DNA of 64,000 nt from an uncultured Armatimonadota bacterium (GTDB taxonomy: Bacteria > Armatimonadota > Fimbriimonadia > Fimbriimonadales > Fimbriimonadaceae): NCBI GenBank assembly GCA_903904815.1, contig CAIVDU010000034.1:17167-81166 (forward strand), given 5' to 3'. The notes beneath the pieces are model-generated. The model saw only the letters and a list, made by a program, of their open reading frames with translations. It was not told where the DNA came from and did no database searches. Positions within the stretch are counted from its first letter, which is position 1, and every line of letters begins with the position of its first letter. Position numbers and translations under genes: made by a program. Positions 28,098 through 36,481 of the stretch are shown one piece after another.

Positions 28098-28466
28098 ATG
28101 GTTCAACTTCAGGGACTGGGACAAATTGCCCTGACCGTGTCGGATGTCGAGGCGTCGACCAAATTCTATCGTGATGTGCTCAGCCTGCCCTTCTTGTTTG
28201 CTGCCGGGCCCTCACTCGCGTTTTTCGATCTTGGCTCCGTTCGCTTGATGTTGACCGCTCCAGAAAACGGTAGCACCCTGCAGAACAGCGTTCTGTATTA
28301 CCGATGTTCCAACTTGGACGCCGCTTATCAAGCTCTGGTCGGATCAGCGGAGGTGATTGATGCCCCTCACCTCATCGCCAAGATGCCAGACCATGAACTT
28401 TGGATGTTTTTTATCCGCGATCCAGACGGGAACCTGATAGGACTCATGGAGGAACGGCGAACCTGA
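28098..28466 (+). CDS. VOC/glyoxalase-family protein
   Basis: A 122-residue single-repeat glyoxalase-like protein with two beta-alpha-beta-beta-beta units. GLGQIALTVSDVEASTKFYRDVLSLPF is the typical first strand and helix (in part: SDVEASTKFYRDVLSLPF), and the C-terminal FFIRDPDGNLIGLMEE is the second metal-site motif. Members act as dioxygenases, lyases or antibiotic-resistance proteins; no subfamily is assignable. The ATG at 28098 is chosen because a consensus -10 lies 6 nt upstream and the family N-terminus matches; the upstream in-frame TTG would overlap that element. Cytoplasmic. Confidence 0.85.
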   Translation: MVQLQGLGQIALTVSDVEASTKFYRDVLSLPFLFAAGPSLAFFDLGSVRLMLTAPENGSTLQNSVLYYRCSNLDAAYQALVGSAEVIDAPHLIAKMPDHELWMFFIRDPDGNLIGLMEERRT

Positions 28467-28732
28467 CACTGGCCTTACGGCGGCTAGCTCAAAGGGCCCG
28501 ACGGCGCATTGTCCAAACATTTGCAGCTTTTTCATCCCAGCTACAGTGAATACCCGCGTATTCAATTCAGAATCGGAGGCGGTTGGCAAGACTGACCGAA
28601 GAGCAAATGCCCTATGGAACCGGCGATAATGTCTGACTCAATTTCCTATCCAAAGCTACCGCGCGACTTGATGGCTCTGTGTCAGGTCAGTAGCGTCTGG
28701 TTGGTTGCCGCATCGGGATTGGGTGCACGCTT

Positions 28733-30421
28733 TTGAGCGACAAAAACACTCATTCCCGACGCACGGTACTCAAGACCGCTTCTGCCGCCATCCTTGCTGG
28801 CCCGATTAGCTCCGTTGCGACCACCATGGAACCTCATCCTCCATTCGTCACTCTTCTCCGTGAACCCGATCTTGTGCGGGCGTTCGGTCCGAACGAAGCG
28901 GAAATCCCTCTTCAAAAAACCGGAGATGGAACTTGGTCTGGGGGACACTCTGAGGTGTTGATTCAGGTGGTTAAGGACCATGTGGCTGTCTCGCTGCGTG
29001 GCCATGGAGCGAGCCGTATCCAATTGCGTTGGCATGGCGACTTACGACCGATTCAGCGCTACCTCGGAGACCATTGGGAGCGATCCTATGCCGATCTCGA
29101 ATGGCGGGGTGAGGCGCCGAATCGCCCGATGCCGTGGTATTTCATGGCGTTTGATGGCCACGCGACCCATGGTTACGGGGTCCGAACTGGTCCTGGGGCA
29201 TTCTGCTTCTGGTTGGCCGACCAAGAGGGAGTCAGCTTGTGGGCCGACGTGCGTAGCGGCGGAGTGCCCGTAGAGCTTGGCGAGCGAACGCTGCCCGTGG
29301 CCGAGGTCGTGTGTCGAAGTGGAAAGCCAGGCGAAAGTCCGTTTGCCGCGACTCGCGCTTTCTGCCATCAAATGTGTCCCCGTCCTATCCTGCCAGATAA
29401 GCCCGTGTACGGCACAAACGACTGGAATTACGCTTACGGGAACAACAACGCCGAGTTAATCGCTTCCGTAAGCGCCCTCATTTCGGAACTGTCTCCGGAC
29501 ACGGACAATCGACCTTACAGCGTGATCGATGAAGGCTGGGCGATGGGACCCTACAATGGCCGATTTGGGCATGGACCATGGGTCGGAAATCCACGTTTTG
29601 GGGATATGGATGCGTTTGCCCATCGTTTAAAGGGCCTTGGCGTGCGACCTGGGATATGGTTCAGACCACTCACGCCGCTTCCTGACAGCCCGAGTTCATG
29701 GGCGCTTTCACGCGACCCCAACTACCTCGACCCAACCGTTCCCGAAGTCAAGCATCACGTAGCCACAGAAATCAGGAAGCTTGACGGATGGGGGTACGAG
29801 TTGATCAAGCATGACTTCACAACTTGGGATCTGCTCGGGCTTTGGGGATTTGAAATGGGCCCCTCTCCGACAAAGGATGGTTGGCGACTCCACGACTCTT
29901 CCCGCACCAATGCGGAGGTCCTTACGGACCTCTATCGAACGATTCGAGAAGTTGCCGGATCGGTTCGCCTGATCGGCTGCAATACCGTGAGTCACTTGGC
30001 CGCCGGAACCCACGAGATTCAACGCACCGGTGACGATACGAGCGGGAGAAGTTGGAATCGAAACCGACGGATGGGGGTCAACACCCTTGCATTTCGAGCC
30101 GCCCAGCACGGCGCATTCTATAACGTTGATCCCGACATCGTTGCCATTACCAGAGCGGTGCCCTGGTCACTTGTAGAGCAGTGGTTGCGCCTGGTTTCGG
30201 AAAGCGGAACTGCTTTGTTTGTAGCGGTCGAGCCCAGTGTCGTAGAACCAAAGCATCGGGAAGCTCTCAAGAAGGCCCTGACGCTCGCAGCCAAAACGCA
30301 ACCCATCGGTGAGCCCCTCGATTGGATGGAAACGCTGTGTCCCCGACGGTGGAACCTTCGGGGCAAGCTCGCGGAGTTTCATTGGATGGGCGAGTCTGGC
30401 GCTTGGCCGTTCTCGGACTGA
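28733..30421 (+). CDS. GH36/GH27-like alpha-galactosidase family protein with Tat leader
   Basis: A 562-residue exported hydrolase. A twin-arginine leader (SRRTVLKTASAAILAG) is followed by an N-terminal beta domain (about 40-200) and a (beta/alpha)8 barrel: YGTNDWNYAYGNNNAE, VIDEGWAMGPYNG, DMDAFAHRLKGLGVRPGIWF. The catalytic Asp is seen in YELIKHDFTTWDL and the acid/base Asp in QRTGDDTSGRSWN, as in the melibiase clan. The barrel is complete although the first beta domain is shorter than in canonical GH36. Substrate could be galactosides or other alpha-glycosides. The TTG start at 28733 is weakly supported. It is convergent with the GH9 gene; both probably act on plant polysaccharides outside the cytoplasm. 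Confidence 0.82.
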   Translation: MSDKNTHSRRTVLKTASAAILAGPISSVATTMEPHPPFVTLLREPDLVRAFGPNEAEIPLQKTGDGTWSGGHSEVLIQVVKDHVAVSLRGHGASRIQLRWHGDLRPIQRYLGDHWERSYADLEWRGEAPNRPMPWYFMAFDGHATHGYGVRTGPGAFCFWLADQEGVSLWADVRSGGVPVELGERTLPVAEVVCRSGKPGESPFAATRAFCHQMCPRPILPDKPVYGTNDWNYAYGNNNAELIASVSALISELSPDTDNRPYSVIDEGWAMGPYNGRFGHGPWVGNPRFGDMDAFAHRLKGLGVRPGIWFRPLTPLPDSPSSWALSRDPNYLDPTVPEVKHHVATEIRKLDGWGYELIKHDFTTWDLLGLWGFEMGPSPTKDGWRLHDSSRTNAEVLTDLYRTIREVAGSVRLIGCNTVSHLAAGTHEIQRTGDDTSGRSWNRNRRMGVNTLAFRAAQHGAFYNVDPDIVAITRAVPWSLVEQWLRLVSESGTALFVAVEPSVVEPKHREALKKALTLAAKTQPIGEPLDWMETLCPRRWNLRGKLAEFHWMGESGAWPFSD

Positions 30422-30444
30422 AGCGGAGATTTAAATTGAGGCAA

Positions 30445-30469
30445 GGGCCGCTGGTCCGACCAGCGGCCC
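30445..30469. terminator. Bidirectional terminator between convergent glycosidase genes
   Basis: GGGCCGCTGG (30445-30454), loop TCCGA, CCAGCGGCCC (30460-30469): a perfect 10-bp GC-rich stem between the stop codons of the GH36-like and GH9 genes. No U tract follows on either strand. Confidence 0.6.
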
Positions 30470-30475
30470 GGACGA

Positions 30476-32332
30476 CTACTTCGCGATTCCGGCAAGCAAT
30501 CGAACGTAGATGGCCTGGTAGTAGATTGCCGGCTCGCTCAGTTCCCAGCTACTCTCGGGCCATGCTAGGTTGAAGTCGGCGTAAGACTTCGCACGAGGCT
30601 GAGATCGGAGCCAGTCGATCGACGGATTTCCTGCCGCTGCCTTTCCGGACGTGCTCTGGTTAGGGCCACCCACCACGTATCCGGGAGGCGGATTTTCCGA
30701 GAACGGAGTTCCTGCCCCATATCGGGCATGGTAGATCGCCGAGAGGGAGTGTTCGGCACCAAGCTTGCCCATGTTGGTCAGGTAAACGACCGACAGAGGG
30801 TTCACTCCGTGGAATGAGTGCAGCATGTCGTTAGCGCGCTGACGCAAACGGTGGGCGGTTGCTGGCTCAAGCCCTGCATGTTCGGCAGCGAGTAAAGCCA
30901 CCACTCCCCAACCTGCCCGAACCGTGTTACTTCCCCAATGGTAGTTGCTCGACTCCATCCAAGCTCGGTAGAGGTCCGCCTCGACGGGTGGGGCAAAGTG
31001 ATCGTTCTTGGCACTGTTGGCAAGTTGGTCACGGATGCGCTTCACGATAGCGAGGTCTGCGTTCGGATTGTGAGTGTAGTCCACGAGCGACTCCGAGACG
31101 CCTGCCTCGTAGGGGCTCCAGATGCCCTCCGATAATTGGCGAGACTTACCAACCTTTTGACGAATTGCGTCTTGGTATTTCGAATCGCCGGTCAGGGCAA
31201 ACAGATGGATAGCCGCATACGCCTCCATTCGATCCTGCTCGTCCTCGGACCGGTTAGCGATTCCGCTCTTGATCTCACCCGTGTCCGTCTTGTAAGTTCG
31301 CGGGTGCGAGTGGAACCAGTCCCAGGCGAGAATTGCTCGCGATTGAAGCTGGGCAGAGTAACTAGTCCAAGCGCCGAACTTTCCGTACACCCGAGCCGCG
31401 TGGGCAAAGTTCGCGCATGTATAAATGGTCGCGCCAGAATCCTTTGGCCCGTAGTATCGGGGGCGAGTATCGAGGCTCAGCGGATACTTTCCGTTGTAAT
31501 CGATGTTGCCCATCTTGACCGGCACCGAGCCATCCGGAAACTGCATCCGAAGAAGCCAATCCAGTTGGTACTTCACTTCATCGAGGATGTCGGGAAGACC
31601 GTTTCCGGACTCTGGAATTCCGAAGTTATCCGTGAACGCGACCGGGTTGTCGGTATAAGCATAAAGCAGCGGATGAATCACGTCACCGTTGAACGGCGGA
31701 TATTTGTCGGTGTCACCCGCGTCCATCCATCCTCCGGACATGTCACGCACGCGAGACTCAGAATCCTTTGCCTCTACGGATCGAGTGAACTTGTCCTGGG
31801 GAAAAGCGACATCGTCGACCCACGGTCCCTCTGCATTCTTGGCCAGAATCGGCGTTCCAATTCTTTGGTAGAAGAACATGCGGGTGGCAGCCCGAAGGAC
31901 TCCGTCGTACACCCGGGAGCCAATTCGAACGATGGGCGAACGAACCCGATTGGTCGGGTCGTAAACGTAGTATTCGCCGGGAGTCGTAACCGCTGAGAAA
32001 TCAAACCACCACCCTCGATCACCGGAGTCTCCGTGAGTGGCTCCCCCGTTCCAAGGAGTGGCCGATGCGACCAAAACCGTCTTTCCATCCCGAGTTCTGA
32101 GTTGAAGTTTGGCTCCCGGTTGGTAGTGATCGAAAGCGTTGTATCCCTTAATCGGATCCGAGATCACGGCAACCTTGCTCTCCTTTGGAAGGTAACCGAA
32201 CTGGTCCACACAAATGTGGCTAGTCACGCTGGGCAAGCCAGGAATCGTCACCCCCGAAATTGGCCGAACGGAATAGGCCGGGAAAGAGGACTGCAAGGTT
32301 CCTAGAACGACGGCAACGCTGACCATCAACAT
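30476..32332 (-). CDS. GH9 family glycoside hydrolase (endoglucanase/glucosidase)
   Basis: A 618-residue secreted enzyme. A signal sequence (MLMVSVAVVLGTLQSSFPAYS) is followed by an N-terminal Ig-like CelD domain (residues about 40-125, IPGLPSVTSHICVDQFGYLP, DRGWWFDFSAVTTPGEYYVYD) and the (alpha/alpha)6 GH9 domain. RDMSGGWMDAGDTDKY holds the catalytic aspartates, SGNGLPDILDEVKYQLDWLLRMQ, SYVVGGPN-type PPPGYVVGGPNQ and the C-terminal NLAWPESSWELSEPAIYYQ the acid Glu region. It hydrolyses beta-1,4-glucans of cellulose type. The ATG at 32332 follows TAGAAC by 6 nt (leaderless pattern). Length and domain order are normal for the theme B1 subgroup. Confidence 0.92.
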   Translation of the reverse strand: MLMVSVAVVLGTLQSSFPAYSVRPISGVTIPGLPSVTSHICVDQFGYLPKESKVAVISDPIKGYNAFDHYQPGAKLQLRTRDGKTVLVASATPWNGGATHGDSGDRGWWFDFSAVTTPGEYYVYDPTNRVRSPIVRIGSRVYDGVLRAATRMFFYQRIGTPILAKNAEGPWVDDVAFPQDKFTRSVEAKDSESRVRDMSGGWMDAGDTDKYPPFNGDVIHPLLYAYTDNPVAFTDNFGIPESGNGLPDILDEVKYQLDWLLRMQFPDGSVPVKMGNIDYNGKYPLSLDTRPRYYGPKDSGATIYTCANFAHAARVYGKFGAWTSYSAQLQSRAILAWDWFHSHPRTYKTDTGEIKSGIANRSEDEQDRMEAYAAIHLFALTGDSKYQDAIRQKVGKSRQLSEGIWSPYEAGVSESLVDYTHNPNADLAIVKRIRDQLANSAKNDHFAPPVEADLYRAWMESSNYHWGSNTVRAGWGVVALLAAEHAGLEPATAHRLRQRANDMLHSFHGVNPLSVVYLTNMGKLGAEHSLSAIYHARYGAGTPFSENPPPGYVVGGPNQSTSGKAAAGNPSIDWLRSQPRAKSYADFNLAWPESSWELSEPAIYYQAIYVRLLAGIAK

Positions 32333-32525
32333 ATTTACGTTCTACCCTGAGGAGCAAGAAAGCAACATCTCATTCAAAGGCATCCGATAGGACGAGAAAG
32401 TGAGTCTGGCAAAACATGAAAATTCTTAGTCCGCGACCAGCAGTTAGCCGTCGGACCGAACACGGGACGTCTAAATTCCTTCCCGACTGTGAAACTCCGC
32501 AACGTGCAAACTGCCTGCTTTGCCA
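32333..32525. other. Intergenic region between the GH9 gene and the small coupled gene
   Basis: About 190 bases with no gene. The minus strand ends with the promoter hexamer TAGAAC (32339-32344) of the GH9 gene. I see no hairpin with a U tract for the gene upstream. Confidence 0.4.
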
Positions 32526-32798
32526 TCAGAAGGAATGAGACTTCAGGAGTTCCGCTGCCGCGTCGATCCAGTCCGCATCGCGATTCGAGGCGACTTTGAG
32601 CCAAAACTGTCGGCTCGCCGGCCACCAAGTGACCTCGAGAACCCCTTTGGAACCGTTCAAAGAAAGGTGCCAATGAAGGCTTCCTGGAAACGACTTCAGG
32701 CACGTTGGAGGTGAAACGGTAAGTCCGGCCCGAGAACAAACCTCTCGAAGTGAGTGCTCAGGGGGTTCTTCGCAATATCGTAAATCGTATCGCTTCAG
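32526..32798 (-). CDS. Small protein (90 aa) with no ATG/GTG/TTG start, overlapping the esterase stop
   Basis: A 90-codon open frame from CTG at 32798 (the first in-frame codon usable as a start after a stop at 32807) to the stop at 32526. It reads LKRYDLRYCEEPPEHSLREV, then CSRAGLTVSPPTCLKSFPGS, LHWHLSLNGSKGVLEVTWWP, ASRQFWLKVASNRDADWIDA, AAELLKSHSF: mixed, globular and rich in Trp, without the bias of a chance frame. CTG would overlap the TGA of the esterase gene (CTGA), so translation is probably coupled. The frame carries no recognised motif. It could also be a pseudogene lacking its start. Function unknown. Confidence 0.5.
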   Translation of the reverse strand: MKRYDLRYCEEPPEHSLREVCSRAGLTVSPPTCLKSFPGSLHWHLSLNGSKGVLEVTWWPASRQFWLKVASNRDADWIDAAAELLKSHSF

Positions 32799-33526
32799 GG
32801 TCGCTCACTTCGGACGACAGTTTCCGTGGGCTGCAAGAGCCAAAACAGCGACTCAGCCAACTCACCTGCCCAACACACGGGATCATGCCCTCCATCGAAC
32901 TCGGAGAAATAAACACTGTGGCCTGCCGCCTGAAGGCCCTGCGCCACTCGCCTGCAGGAAAAGTTCTGACTCACCCTTTGGTATAGATTGCTTGGCGCGT
33001 GGGTCACGTGCTCTTGGATCTCCTGGTTTCCCACACTGAGCCAGATCCGAGGAGATACATCTCCAGAGGGAGGAAGGTTCATGGATAGCCACTCATGGTT
33101 CCACCACGCCGACGGCGATTGGCTCAAGACTCCCGAGAAAGCATTCGGATACTCCAACGACGCGTACAAGGCGGCAAGACCGCTTAAGCTCAAGCCACAA
33201 AGAACGATGTGCTCAAATGGGTGAACATTCCGTTCGACCCAAGGAACGAGTTCTTCAATGAGAAACTCGGAGAACCTTCGGCTGCAAGTGAAGTCGACGT
33301 GTCGGTCAGCGACCTTCCCGTAGGATAGATAGACGGCACTCGCCGATGGAAAGCGAAGTTCCTCCTGCAGCCCATCGATCATCGCATTGGCTTTCACACG
33401 CTCTAGATACAGTTCCTCGTCCAAAAAGAGAAAGATTGTGCGGGGATCCCTGAGCGTGGATCTTTGCACCCAGACCGTTCGGTCCCCCCGAACTGCTTTG
33501 CTCGCGATCGAGTCTATTTCCAGCAC
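32795..33526 (-). CDS. Esterase-family alpha/beta hydrolase (Fes/IroE-like)
   Basis: A 243-residue protein of the enterochelin-esterase/putative-esterase family. RTIFLFLDEELYLERVKANAMIDGL (first strand and the oxyanion Asp-Glu; in part FLFLDEELYLERVKANAMI), VLCGLSLSGLAALYASLEYP with nucleophile Ser in GLSLSG, VLSQSPSAWWNHEW and GGHDPVCW with the catalytic His are visible. No signal peptide; probably cytoplasmic. The GTG at 33526 is preceded by TAGATT 6 nt upstream, the leaderless pattern. It heads a pair with the hidden 90-codon gene. Substrate unknown. Confidence 0.85.
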   Translation of the reverse strand: MLEIDSIASKAVRGDRTVWVQRSTLRDPRTIFLFLDEELYLERVKANAMIDGLQEELRFPSASAVYLSYGKVADRHVDFTCSRRFSEFLIEELVPWVERNVHPFEHIVLCGLSLSGLAALYASLEYPNAFSGVLSQSPSAWWNHEWLSMNLPPSGDVSPRIWLSVGNQEIQEHVTHAPSNLYQRVSQNFSCRRVAQGLQAAGHSVYFSEFDGGHDPVCWAGELAESLFWLLQPTETVVRSERP

Positions 33527-33661
33527 GGCTCCAATCTACAAGAATCAGGCAGCCTGTGCGATGCTCTATGTGGCGATTTTTGCTCATCGGCTTGAGGCTC
33601 CGCTTCGCAATAATGCCATCCAACAGTTTCAACGGGATGATTGCAGTTCGGCGCGGTTTGC

Positions 33662-34345
33662 TCACGGACCTACTCTAGGAATCGGGCAAGGGCCGGCATC
33701 TGGCACCGTTCCCATTACCGGGGGTCTGGGGAAGTACTGGACAAACTGCTGTACGCCGATCGCATTGGCGGTTCCCGCGATGAGTTCGACAATCGCTAAA
33801 GCTTCATCTAGTCCAGCAGAGATTCCAGCACCGGTAACCCGGTCTCGGTCGATCACGTATCGTGGGTAGCCATCACTTACAACATTGATCTCCGGATACT
33901 CCCTCAAGCAGTTCAGGAAGGCCCAATGCGTGGTCGCCGAGTAGCCGTCGAGAAGGCCAGCTTGGGCCAGCAGAAGCGCGCCCTCACAAACTGAGGTCGT
34001 CCAACTGGCCTTATTGCTAATCTGCTTGAGATAGTCGAGAAACGGCTTACCGGCAGCCGTTTGCATGATCATCGCGAGGGCCTTCGGATCGCCTCCCGGA
34101 GTCCAAAGGAGGTCCGCATGGGGAAGCTCAGCAAACGTTTTGTGGGGAAACAGAATCGTGCCATCTCGCGTCACGACTTTCTGCACCGTCTCAGCGACAT
34201 GAAAGAGCTTCACTTCTCTCAACGTCCAGTACTCATTGAGAGAGGTGAATATTTCCGTCGGCGCCGCCACATCCATCAGGTCGACTCCCTGATAGAGAGG
34301 GATACAGATCACAAACTCAGGCTTGGGTTCGGTGAGTTGGCTCAT
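33662..34345 (-). CDS. DJ-1/PfpI family protein (isonitrile-hydratase-like)
   Basis: A 227-residue protein with the flavodoxin-like DJ-1 fold. DLLWTPGGDPKALAM precedes the nucleophile elbow TTSVCEGALLLAQAGLLDGYSATTHW with the active-site Cys in SVCEGA and an acidic partner near residue 20 (IPLYQGVDLMDVAAPTEIF). This arrangement is typical of the isonitrile hydratase/GATase1-like subgroup without a helix-turn-helix. It follows the tyrosinase partner gene by 21 nt and is probably the last gene of the copper-oxidase operon. An oxidative-stress or aldehyde-handling role fits the neighbourhood but is not proven. Cytoplasmic. Confidence 0.85.
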   Translation of the reverse strand: MSQLTEPKPEFVICIPLYQGVDLMDVAAPTEIFTSLNEYWTLREVKLFHVAETVQKVVTRDGTILFPHKTFAELPHADLLWTPGGDPKALAMIMQTAAGKPFLDYLKQISNKASWTTSVCEGALLLAQAGLLDGYSATTHWAFLNCLREYPEINVVSDGYPRYVIDRDRVTGAGISAGLDEALAIVELIAGTANAIGVQQFVQYFPRPPVMGTVPDAGPCPIPRVGP

Positions 34346-34366
34346 GGCTTGCGTCTTTGGGGAAAC

Positions 34367-34792
34367 TCACAGCCGAACAATCACGAATGAAGCGGTGACG
34401 CCCGCCTTTCCACCGTTGTGAGGGATCGTTCGGATCACCGTGCCGACAATGGTCGGAACCTGATCCACTGCTTCCGACCATTGCGGGACCACGTACCCCT
34501 TGTATTGATAGACCCACTTGTCCGTGCTCGTGCCTTCTCGTCCGGTTCCGGTGATGATCAGGATCTCGGGACTCACTCCAGCACTCGGGACAATCTCTCC
34601 GTACAGATCCATTCCAGCCCCGCCACCGAAGTCCAGCACGGCCTTAAAGAGGGTGGGGCTGGTGACGTTGATCGTAAGTTTGCCTTCGCCGAAAATCAGG
34701 GCCAGCGCCTTTTGCGGGTCGTTTCCGGCCTCTTCCGGGTTATTGATGAAGCTCCGGTAAGTCCAATCGCCGTTCAAATAATGTGTTCTCAT
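34367..34792 (-). CDS. Tyrosinase-linked hypothetical protein
   Basis: A 141-residue protein of no family I recognise. It begins MRTHYLNGDWTYRSFINNPE and has alternating strand-like segments (GEGKLTINVTSPTLFKAVLDFGGGAGMDLYG, in part LTINVTSPTLF; YQYKGYVVPQWSEAVDQVPT; ASFVIVRL), so an all-beta fold, perhaps lipocalin-like, is likely. The ATG at 34792 has GGAG 6 nt upstream, better than the TTG at 34804. It lies 34 nt after tyrosinase and 21 nt before DJ-1. A partner or copper-loading role similar to caddie proteins of other tyrosinases is only a guess; there is no His-rich metal site. Confidence 0.7.
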   Translation of the reverse strand: MRTHYLNGDWTYRSFINNPEEAGNDPQKALALIFGEGKLTINVTSPTLFKAVLDFGGGAGMDLYGEIVPSAGVSPEILIITGTGREGTSTDKWVYQYKGYVVPQWSEAVDQVPTIVGTVIRTIPHNGGKAGVTASFVIVRL

Positions 34793-34826
34793 TGTGTTCT
34801 CCAATCTGGTTTTGTTTTTCTAGCTG

Positions 34827-36356
34827 CTATTCCGTGCTCATGAGCAGGTGGACCTCAATCGTCGGGTTCCCCATGAGCTTGTTGGGGAAACGGTCACCCA
34901 CAAAGCTCTTGTTAACCGGCTCCACCCAAACACTTAATCTGCCCCCGGCGACTGACTCAAGCGGGAGCTCAAAGTCGAATCGCACAATCGCGTTTTCGAC
35001 ACAAGTCGCACATTGCTCCACCTCCACGGGTTGAAAGAACCCCTTGGAAGCAATGACCTTTCCATCCTTGAGCAAATGGACGCTGAAGCTTCCGGGGATC
35101 TTGAGCCGGTTTACTCCTTGCACGGACACGTTGACCCGAGTCGTGTCCACAAGCAACTTTTCCGACGCGAAAGCCGAAATCTGGGTCTTGGGCAAAGTGT
35201 CAGACGCCGCGAAAGTGGGGGAAATCTCATATCCCACGTGAAGCGAGTTGACCGAATCGATGATGTTGGTGGTCTTGAGATGTAGCGGGGCGCCAGAGAA
35301 CGGGTTCAGGGCTTCCAGAGAGGAATCGGTAAAAATTTGATAGCTGAGCGGATCCGTTTCCTTGTTGATCGTGCTAATCAGCCCATTTAAATCGGTTGCG
35401 CCGACTTTCGACTGCCACAGCCAAAAGAGCCTGTCCCAGTTGCAGTGGAAGAACCAGAACACGGGATCGAATGCCGCGACACCCTGGTCCTGCATCGTGG
35501 GTCCAATAGAGTTGTGCCCGGAATCGTGAGCGGCGATGATCGTATTGTAAGCAGCCCCCGCGAAAAACCCATTGAAGTCTTCCCAGTCGGTCTTCGTCAG
35601 GGCTCTATTGATGTCGGCAGTCACACCGTAATTGAGAAGGTTCTGTTGAATCGTTGCATAGTCGAACCTTTGGGTGACGTAACCTTGCGGATAGTCTGGA
35701 GAGACGGCTTCGGGAAGGGTGTAGCTCGCGAAAGGCGGGCTCTTAAGAACCTCGGGAAACGGTGTCGTGATGTCCCAATAGGGCAGTGTCAATTGTTCAC
35801 AGCCGGGAACAGAGCGGAGCGCGTTTTCGAAGCTAAGCATATACGCACGGTGCCAAGGGTTGTATCCCGGTACGTGGTGCATACAGTAGGTGTTGGGGGC
35901 GGGATACCAGTGGTAACCCGCTTGCACGAAATAGCTGTCGGGATCGGTAGAGCTCTTCGCCATGATGGCGGTAAAAGCCGTCTTTAGGAGGTCCAGTTCA
36001 GGAGGCGTAAGCGTGGTGATGTCCTTACGTATCCGAGTTTCGGGGCGCGAACGCTGGGTGGCCAGATTCGTTGTCAGAAGAGCTCTCGAAGGTTGGCCCT
36101 TTGGATAACCGTTGTTCATCCAAGTCAAAAACGTGGCCACACTCGTCGGCGGCCATGGCGCACCCGGAGGCATGTTTCCCGCCGCGACCTGCTGATAGAT
36201 GTCGCCCGCGTGGTTTTTCACGTCGTTGTAGTTCGCTAAGTCGATGCCCTGTGCCCTCATGTGGCTGACATCCATCGTGTTGAACATGTTGCGAATGGTC
36301 GCGTACCATGTCGGATTTGTGGTGGTCGAAGTGGTTGAGGGTGAATCTAATGCCAT
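34827..36356 (-). CDS. Tyrosinase-family copper oxidase
   Basis: A 509-residue protein. The CuA site is in YCMHHVPGYNPWHRAYMLSFE (with the tyrosinase Cys next to the first His), and the CuB site in AHDSGHNSIG and FDPVFWFFHCNWDRLFWLWQ, which follow the central-domain consensus (FxxHHxxxDR has become FFHCNWDR). The N-terminal 120 residues precede the copper domain and the C-terminal 150 form a beta domain like the placeholder domain of plant or bacterial polyphenol oxidases. It oxidises phenols to quinones, leading to melanin-type polymers. No signal peptide, so export, if any, would depend on another protein. AAAGGA lies 9 nt before the ATG. Confidence 0.9.
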   Translation of the reverse strand: MALDSPSTTSTTTNPTWYATIRNMFNTMDVSHMRAQGIDLANYNDVKNHAGDIYQQVAAGNMPPGAPWPPTSVATFLTWMNNGYPKGQPSRALLTTNLATQRSRPETRIRKDITTLTPPELDLLKTAFTAIMAKSSTDPDSYFVQAGYHWYPAPNTYCMHHVPGYNPWHRAYMLSFENALRSVPGCEQLTLPYWDITTPFPEVLKSPPFASYTLPEAVSPDYPQGYVTQRFDYATIQQNLLNYGVTADINRALTKTDWEDFNGFFAGAAYNTIIAAHDSGHNSIGPTMQDQGVAAFDPVFWFFHCNWDRLFWLWQSKVGATDLNGLISTINKETDPLSYQIFTDSSLEALNPFSGAPLHLKTTNIIDSVNSLHVGYEISPTFAASDTLPKTQISAFASEKLLVDTTRVNVSVQGVNRLKIPGSFSVHLLKDGKVIASKGFFQPVEVEQCATCVENAIVRFDFELPLESVAGGRLSVWVEPVNKSFVGDRFPNKLMGNPTIEVHLLMSTE

Positions 36357-36415
36357 GGCGCCTATCCTTTCGATCTGAAATGCTTACTTCGTTGTCTTAA
36401 GTCAAAGGGAGTCTT

Positions 36416-36471
36416 GCCACCGAGAGCTAGTGCGCCGTAGGGTCTTAATCTGGTCGGGCCGCCTCGGTGGC
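36416..36471. repeat. Long-loop inverted repeat after the multicopper oxidase gene
   Basis: GCCACCGAG (36416-36424) and CTCGGTGGC (36463-36471), perfect complements separated by 38 nt, sit in the 125-nt gap between the multicopper oxidase and tyrosinase genes. The loop is too long for a typical terminator, so a regulatory or attenuating structure is possible. Confidence 0.35.
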
Positions 36472-36481
36472 GTTGGTTGAG

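Noticed and set aside
31136..31996. 286-codon open frame on the plus strand inside the GH9 gene
   Set aside because: It is the reverse-complement shadow of a gene with clear GH9 motifs; the composition (many Arg, Val and Ser, no motif) is that of an antisense frame.
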